Shown piece by piece: positions 57,803-64,000 of a DNA stretch of 64,000 nucleotides. The DNA lies in assembly GCF_041514305.1 (NCBI RefSeq), contig NZ_JBGMWH010000005.1:62001-126000 (forward strand), given 5' to 3'. Each line of letters starts with the position of its first letter. Within the stretch, counting starts at the first letter, position 1. The DNA comes from Salinarimonas chemoclinalis (GTDB lineage: Bacteria > Pseudomonadota > Alphaproteobacteria > Rhizobiales > Beijerinckiaceae). A program made the position numbers and the translations under genes. The notes beneath the pieces are model-generated. The model saw only the letters and a program-made list of their open reading frames with translations. It was not told where the DNA came from and did not search any database.

Positions 57803-59200
57803 ATGAAGATCGTCGTCTGCGGCGCGGGACAGGTGGGCTCCACCATCGCGCGCCATCTCGCCAACGAGGGGATCGACGTCACCGTCGTGGATTCCGATCC
57901 CGGCCAGGCCAGGCGCGTGGACGAGAGCTACGAGGTCCGCGGCATGGTGGGCCACGCGTCGCACCCGGAGGTGCTCGAGCGCGCCGGCTGCCGCGACGCG
58001 GACATGCTCATCGCCGTCACCCGCTCGGACGAGGTGAACATGGTGGCCGCCCAGGTCGCCTACTCGCTCTTCCGCGTGCCGCGCCGCATCGCCCGCGTGC
58101 GCCACCACGGCTATCTCGATCCCTATTCCCGTGCGCTCTACGCCGCCGACCAGATGCCGATCGACGTCGTGATCTCGCCGGAGCTCGAGGTGGCGAACGG
58201 CGTCGCGCGGCGCCTGCGCACGCCCGGCGCCTTCGACACGGTGCCGCTGGCCGAGGGCCGCGTGCAGCTGATGGGCATCCACACCGACACGCCGGGCTGC
58301 GTGCTCACCGGGCGCACGCTCTCCGAGGTGCCCCAGGTGATGCCCGATCCGCACATGATCGTGGTGGCCATCGTGCGCGACGGCACCGCCTTCGTGCCCA
58401 AGGGGGCCGACCGGATCGAGAAGGGCGACGACGTCTACGTCGTCACCGAGCCCTCCCGGGTCGACCGGGTGATGGCCGTGTTCGGCCACGAGGAGCGGGT
58501 GGCGCGCCGCGTCGTCATCGTGGGGGGCGGCAACGTCGGCCTCAACCTCGCCAAGATGCTCGCCCGCGAGGCGCCCTACGTGCGCCTCAAGATCATCGAG
58601 CATTCCCGCGAGCGGGCGGAGTTCGTCTCCCGCGAACTCGGCGATCGCGCCGTCGTCCTGCACGGGGACGCGCTCGACACGGACGTGCTCGAGGAGGCGA
58701 ACGCCGGCTCCGCCGAGACGGTCGTCGCCGTCACCAACGACGACGAAACCAACATCTTCTCGTCCGTGCTCGCCAAGCGCATGGGCTGCAAGCGCGCGAT
58801 CACGCTCGTCAACAAGACGAGCTACGAGCCGATCATGCCCTCGCTCGGCATCGACGCGGTGGTCTCGCCCAACGCCATCACGATCTCGACCATCCTGCGC
58901 CACGTGCGCCACCGCTCGGTGTCGGCGCTCTACACGCTGCGCGAGGAGTTCGGCGAGGTGATCGAGGCGAAGGCGCAAGCCGGCTCGAAGCTCGTATCGG
59001 GCCCGATCAACCAGATCGGCCTGCCCGACGGCATGCTCATCGGTGCCGTCGTCCGCGGCGAGCAGGTCGTGATCCCCCACGGCGACTTCCGGGTCCAGGC
59101 CGGGGATTCCGTCATCGCCATGGTCACCTACAAGGCGCTGAAGAAGGCGGAGGCCTTCCTGGCGGGCAAGGGACCCGACATCCGCATCGGCGAGCGCTGA
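57803..59200 (+). CDS. trkA: Trk potassium uptake regulatory subunit TrkA
   Basis: 465 residues with two tandem RCK (TrkA_N + TrkA_C) units. The NAD-binding motifs are GAGQVGSTIA (7-16) and GGGNVGLNLA near 235, each followed by a TrkA_C domain. TrkA is the cytoplasmic NAD(H)/ATP-responsive gating ring for TrkH. The ATG at 57803 starts directly with the Rossmann strand MKIVVCGAG; upstream in-frame sequence is noise. trkH starts only four bases after the stop, so the pair is an operon, separated from the ntrYX genes that often precede trkA in this class. Confidence 0.97.
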   Translation: MKIVVCGAGQVGSTIARHLANEGIDVTVVDSDPGQARRVDESYEVRGMVGHASHPEVLERAGCRDADMLIAVTRSDEVNMVAAQVAYSLFRVPRRIARVRHHGYLDPYSRALYAADQMPIDVVISPELEVANGVARRLRTPGAFDTVPLAEGRVQLMGIHTDTPGCVLTGRTLSEVPQVMPDPHMIVVAIVRDGTAFVPKGADRIEKGDDVYVVTEPSRVDRVMAVFGHEERVARRVVIVGGGNVGLNLAKMLAREAPYVRLKIIEHSRERAEFVSRELGDRAVVLHGDALDTDVLEEANAGSAETVVAVTNDDETNIFSSVLAKRMGCKRAITLVNKTSYEPIMPSLGIDAVVSPNAITISTILRHVRHRSVSALYTLREEFGEVIEAKAQAGSKLVSGPINQIGLPDGMLIGAVVRGEQVVIPHGDFRVQAGDSVIAMVTYKALKKAEAFLAGKGPDIRIGER

Positions 59201-59204
59201 GCCG

Positions 59205-60692
59205 ATGGCGCGTGTCTCGCTCGACACCTGGACGCCGCCGGCCTTCCGGCCGATCATGCTCCTCGTCGGCGGGATGCTCCTGTCGCTCTCGGCGGCGATG
59301 CTGATCCCCGCCGGGTTCGATCTCTACGCCCGCAACGACGACTGGCGCGCCTTCGCGCTCTCCTCGGTCGTCACCTTCACGTCCGGCATGTCGCTCGTGC
59401 TGGTGGCACGCACGAAGCTCGCCGGCGGGCTGACGCTGCGCCAGGCCTTCGTGCTCACCCCGCTGACCTGGCTGACGGTGGCCCTCTTCGCCGCCCTGCC
59501 GCTGTACTTCTCCGACTACGCCCAGCTGCGCGAGAGCTTCGCCAACGCCTTCTTCGAATCGATGTCGGGCCTCACCACCACGGGCGCGACGGTGATCGTG
59601 GGCCTGCAGGACGCGCCGCCGGGCGTGTTGATCTGGCGGGCGCTGCTGCAATGGATGGGCGGCATCGGCATCATCGCGACCGCCATCGCCATCCTCCCGG
59701 CGCTGGGCGTGGGCGGCATGCAGCTGTTCCGCACCGAGAGTTCGGACCGCTCCGAGAAGGTGCTGCCGCGGGTGCGCGAGATCGCCACCGCCATCGTGGC
59801 GCTCTACCTCGGCTTCACGGTGACCTGCGCGGTCGCCTACTGGCTCGCCGGGATGACGCCCTTCGACGCGCTGGCGCACGCGCTCACCACCATCTCGACG
59901 GCGGGCTTCTCGACGCACGACAACTCGCTCGGCAACTGGACGACCCCGGCGATCCAGTGGATCGCGGTCTGCGGTATGCTCGCGGGCGCGGTGCCCTTCG
60001 TGCTCTACGTGCGCCTGTTCCAGGGCGAACTCGACACCTTGCGCAACAGCCAGGTGCGCATCCTGCTCGGCTTCCTCGCCGTCGTCGTCGCGCTGATGAC
60101 GCTGTGGCTCGTCTCGACGGAGCGCTACGCGCTGCCCGACGCGCTGCGCCACGCGGCCTTCAACATCGTCTCGGTGGTGACGACCACGGGCTTCGCCTCC
60201 ACCGACTACGGCGCCTGGGGCAACGTGGCGGTGGGGGTGTTCTTCGGGCTGATGTTCGTGGGCGGCTGCACGGGCTCCACCGCCGGGGGCGTGAAGATCT
60301 TCCGCTACGAGGTGATGGCGCGGCTGCTTCACAGCCACTTCCTGCACCTGATCTACCCCCGCGGCGTCTTCCCCCGCACCTACGCCAAGCGCCCGCTGCC
60401 CGACGACGTCGTGGCCTCGGTGGTGGTGTTCTTCTCGCTGTTCTTCGTGTGCTACTCGATCATCACCATCGTGCTGATGGCCTTCGACCTCGACTTCCTG
60501 ACGAGCGCCTCGGCCGCGGTGAGCGCGCTCTCCAACGTCGGCCCGGGGCTCGGGCCGATCATCGGCCCGGCGGGAAACTTCAGCTCTTTGCCCGACCCGG
60601 TGAAGTGGGTGCTGGCGTTCGCGATGCTGCTGGGGCGGCTCGAGCTGTTCACGGTGCTCATCCTGTTCATGCCGCGGTTCTGGCGGGGGTGA
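59205..60692 (+). CDS. trkH: Trk potassium uptake transporter TrkH
   Basis: 495 residues with about ten to twelve membrane segments and four selectivity-filter-like loops: GLTTTGATV (about 120), TISTAGFSTHDNS (about 228), SVVTTTGFASTDYG (about 325) and SALSNVGPGLG (about 442), with a GCTGSTAGGVKI segment after the third. These are the K+ filter loops of TrkH/KtrB. It forms a dimer gated by TrkA, encoded four bases upstream. With the NhaP2-type antiporter at 3 kb it gives uptake and efflux of potassium. Confidence 0.97.
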   Translation: MARVSLDTWTPPAFRPIMLLVGGMLLSLSAAMLIPAGFDLYARNDDWRAFALSSVVTFTSGMSLVLVARTKLAGGLTLRQAFVLTPLTWLTVALFAALPLYFSDYAQLRESFANAFFESMSGLTTTGATVIVGLQDAPPGVLIWRALLQWMGGIGIIATAIAILPALGVGGMQLFRTESSDRSEKVLPRVREIATAIVALYLGFTVTCAVAYWLAGMTPFDALAHALTTISTAGFSTHDNSLGNWTTPAIQWIAVCGMLAGAVPFVLYVRLFQGELDTLRNSQVRILLGFLAVVVALMTLWLVSTERYALPDALRHAAFNIVSVVTTTGFASTDYGAWGNVAVGVFFGLMFVGGCTGSTAGGVKIFRYEVMARLLHSHFLHLIYPRGVFPRTYAKRPLPDDVVASVVVFFSLFFVCYSIITIVLMAFDLDFLTSASAAVSALSNVGPGLGPIIGPAGNFSSLPDPVKWVLAFAMLLGRLELFTVLILFMPRFWRG

Positions 60693-60997
60693 GGCCCACC
60701 TTTCCGCTACGGAAGTAGGGGTCTGCTGCGTACTCCTCGTCGGAAGCGGCCATCGAGGCGCTCCCATCCATCGCGCGGGGCGCCCTTCGGGTCGCGACCG
60801 GAAGCTGCCGATCCCTCGCGCAACACGCGAAAAGCATAAGTTCAACATCTGTTCCTCGGACAACGCGCGTTCGCGTCGGTTTCCACCTCGCTCCACCCCC
60901 TCCCTTGACCCCCACCCCCGCACCCCCCATCTTCCTCCCTCGAGGGCCGCGCCCCGGCGGGCCCCCACCCAGAAGTGCCTCACCAAGGGCTTCGACC
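60693..60997. other. Intergenic region between trkH and hsp20
   Basis: 305 bases. It begins with a small dyad (TTTCCG-CTA-CGGAA, near 60701-60714) that may mark the end of trkH transcription, contains a locally AT-rich patch (about 60825-60860) and ends with a C-rich leader carrying the hsp20 promoter at 60904. A 28-codon minus-strand ORF (MAASDEEYAADPYFRSG start, 60667-60753) overlaps the trkH end and is not supported further. Confidence 0.5.
60904..60932 (+). promoter_or_regulatory. Sigma-32 (RpoH)-like heat-shock promoter of hsp20
   Basis: CTTGACC (60904-60910) and CCCCATCT (60925-60932) are separated by 14 bases, matching the RpoH pattern CTTGAAA-N11-16-CCCCATNT with a single key deviation in the -35. 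It lies 65 bases before the hsp20 start. The leader between them includes a GC-rich dyad (GGGCC...GGCCC, about 60944-60965) that could form a hairpin above the AAGGG ribosome site. Confidence 0.7.
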
Positions 60998-61450
60998 ATG
61001 TCGCGTCAGTCGCCGTTCGCCCATCCGTTCCTGCTCGGCTTCGACGAGATCGAGCAGGCTCTCGATCGCGTCGCCAAGGCGGCGGGGGACGGGTATCCGC
61101 CCTACAACATCGAGCGGCTGCCCCGCACCGCCGAGGGGCCGGAGAAGCTGCGGATCACGCTGGCGGTGGCGGGGTTCACCCGCGACCAGCTCGAGGTCAC
61201 CCTCGAGGAGAGCCAGCTCGTCATCCGCGGCAAGCAGACCGACGACAAGACGCGGCACTACCTCCACCGCGGCATCGCCGCCCGCCAGTTCCAGCGCTCC
61301 TTCCTCCTCGCCGACGGCATGGAGGTGGTCGGCGCCGACCTGACGAACGGCCTGCTCTCGATCGACCTCGTCCGCCCCGAACCGGAGCGGGTGATCCGCA
61401 AGATCGACATCGCGCTGAAGGCGTCCAAGGGCCGAGACTCCGAGGGCTGA
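60998..61450 (+). CDS. Small heat-shock protein Hsp20 (IbpA-like)
   Basis: 150 residues. The N-terminus FAHPFLLGFDEIEQALDRVAKAAGDGYPPYNIER and an alpha-crystallin domain (about 35-130; LAVAGFTRDQLEVTLEESQLVIRGKQ, then FLLADGMEVVGADLTNGLLSIDL) are typical of the class A small heat-shock proteins of alphaproteobacteria. The protein holds unfolded proteins under heat stress. An AAGGG site lies about nine bases before the ATG, with an RpoH-like promoter upstream. DUF1150 follows by 58 bases, the conserved arrangement in Hyphomicrobiales. Confidence 0.95.
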   Translation: MSRQSPFAHPFLLGFDEIEQALDRVAKAAGDGYPPYNIERLPRTAEGPEKLRITLAVAGFTRDQLEVTLEESQLVIRGKQTDDKTRHYLHRGIAARQFQRSFLLADGMEVVGADLTNGLLSIDLVRPEPERVIRKIDIALKASKGRDSEG

Positions 61451-61508
61451 CGATCCTCGGGCCGATCGCCCGCACCCCACCGCACCGCTCGAAGGAGGGC
61501 GCGAGACC

Positions 61509-61790
61509 ATGACCGACACGACCCACATCCTCCCCGACCAGATCCGGGCCGACGAGGTCCACGCGCCCGAGGCGCTCGCCGCGCTCGGCGAGGGCGAGGT
61601 GGCCTACGTCCGGCCGATGACCTCCGAGGAGGTCGCCAGGCTCTTCCCGCAGGCACCGCAGCTCCGGCCCGGGCTCGCCCTCTACGCCCTGCTCTCGGCG
61701 AGCGGCGCGCCGATCCTGCTCAGCGCCTCCCGCGAGGCCGCCGTCGCCAACGCCCGCGCCAACCAGCTCGACGCGGTGAGCGTGCACTGA
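61509..61790 (+). CDS. DUF1150 family protein
   Basis: 93 residues matching the short alphaproteobacterial DUF1150: LAALGEGEVAYVRPMTSEEVARLFPQ and a C-terminal GLALYALLSASGAPILLSASREAAVANA segment. Function unknown, but the gene is regularly found directly after hsp20, which suggests a role in heat or protein-quality stress. A GAAGGAGGG site precedes the ATG by about nine bases. It is followed by the 359-base leader of ftsH. Confidence 0.9.
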   Translation: MTDTTHILPDQIRADEVHAPEALAALGEGEVAYVRPMTSEEVARLFPQAPQLRPGLALYALLSASGAPILLSASREAAVANARANQLDAVSVH

Positions 61791-62149
61791 CTCGCCGGGG
61801 GCGGCCTGCCGCGGCCGTCGCGAAGACGCCCTGCCACCCCCCCCCTGCCATCCCCCTGCCCCCGCGCCCACGGCGAGCCCGCCCGCTCGCCGCGGGCACT
61901 CCCGCGTGAACGGGAGCGGAACGATCGGGCCTGCGCGGCCGCCGAAACCGGTCGCGCGTCGCGCCCGACCGCACAATTGCCGCAGCACCGCCCCGCGACC
62001 GCCCGTTCCACTTGGCACGAAAGCCCCGCGCACCTAGATTGAATTTCGCGGACGCCTCCTGTCGGGCGTGCGTTCGCGCCCCGCTCGAGCGTCGATCGTC
62101 TCGCGCGGCGGCCCAGGGACGCCCTCTGCCCGGCGACGAACGGACCACG
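61791..62149 (+). other. Leader region of ftsH
   Basis: 359 bases with no gene: a C-rich run at about 61840-61862, GC-rich dyads and a promoter at 62012-62040, about 110 bases upstream of ftsH. On the minus strand a long open frame runs through, but it is the shadow of ftsH and carries no recognisable domain. Confidence 0.6.
62012..62040 (+). promoter_or_regulatory. Promoter of ftsH
   Basis: TTGGCA (62012-62017), a 17-base spacer and TAGATT (62035-62040) give a good housekeeping-sigma match. The start site would be near 62047, leaving a leader of about 100 bases. The stretch is also one of the few AT-rich patches nearby. Confidence 0.6.

Positions 62150-64000
<1,851 letters not shown>

Noticed and set aside
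60667..60753. 28-codon minus-strand ORF after trkH
   Set aside because: Overlaps the trkH end, has no ribosome site and no recognisable feature.

Overview
This 64 kb window is very GC-rich, dense chromosomal DNA from an alphaproteobacterium, most likely of the order Hyphomicrobiales (Rhizobiales), in the Methylobacterium/Salinarimonas neighbourhood. That placement is an inference from gene families (FlaF/FlbT flagellar regulators, DUF1150 beside Hsp20, DUF1489, DUF6356, DUF3618, a GbsR-type regulator before a bd-type oxidase) and from the rpsD and ftsH protein sequences; no rRNA or tRNA gene was seen. There is no sign of a prophage, an insertion sequence or a CRISPR array.

Layout. 1-8.5 kb: WrbA, Sua5, a soluble chemoreceptor-like protein, a K+/H+ antiporter, a copper module (CueR-type operator, CopA, CueR) and the Pal lipoprotein. 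8.5-13.7 kb: an Lrp regulator, DUF6356, CIA30, then a four-gene signalling cluster (cysteine-free periplasmic SUOX-fold protein, histidine kinase, lone receiver, receiver-winged-helix regulator). 13.7-18.2 kb: MOSC protein with a possible 51-residue secreted ORF upstream, a YihY/BrkB membrane protein, and a PfkB kinase followed by a D-lactate-type dehydrogenase. 18.2-23.5 kb: the flagellar block flgE-flgK-flgL-flaF-flbT-flgD-fliQ on the minus strand. 23.6-32.8 kb: acyl-CoA synthetase, PutA with a divergent Lrp regulator, a Uma2 protein and a three-gene ABC importer.

32.8-44.7 kb: a cytochrome b561-YceI fusion and a separate YceI protein, RidA plus creatininase, a GNAT and homocysteine S-methyltransferase pair divergent from a TetR regulator, a GbsR-type regulator with a long palindrome in front of bd-oxidase genes, a sirtuin, a GNAT and DUF1489. 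44.7-51.1 kb: rpsD with promoter and hairpin, an exported family I pyrophosphatase behind a possible Pho box, a Spy-like protein with Gly-Gln-Gly-Met repeats, slipin plus NfeD, and a second YihY protein. 51.2-53.9 kb: a four-gene envelope-stress operon whose last product carries 11-residue repeats on both sides of a membrane segment. 54-57.5 kb: a compact operon of ATP-grasp ligase, alpha/beta hydrolase and MFS exporter that looks like a small-peptide biosynthesis and export locus. 57.8-64 kb: TrkA-TrkH potassium uptake, Hsp20-DUF1150 behind a sigma-32-like promoter, and FtsH running off the right edge.

The best candidates for undescribed biology are the ATP-grasp/hydrolase/MFS operon, the four-gene signalling cluster with a cysteine-free sensor, the hendecad-repeat stress operon, and the exported pyrophosphatase with its candidate Pho box. 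Promoters and operators were matched by eye and are hypotheses.
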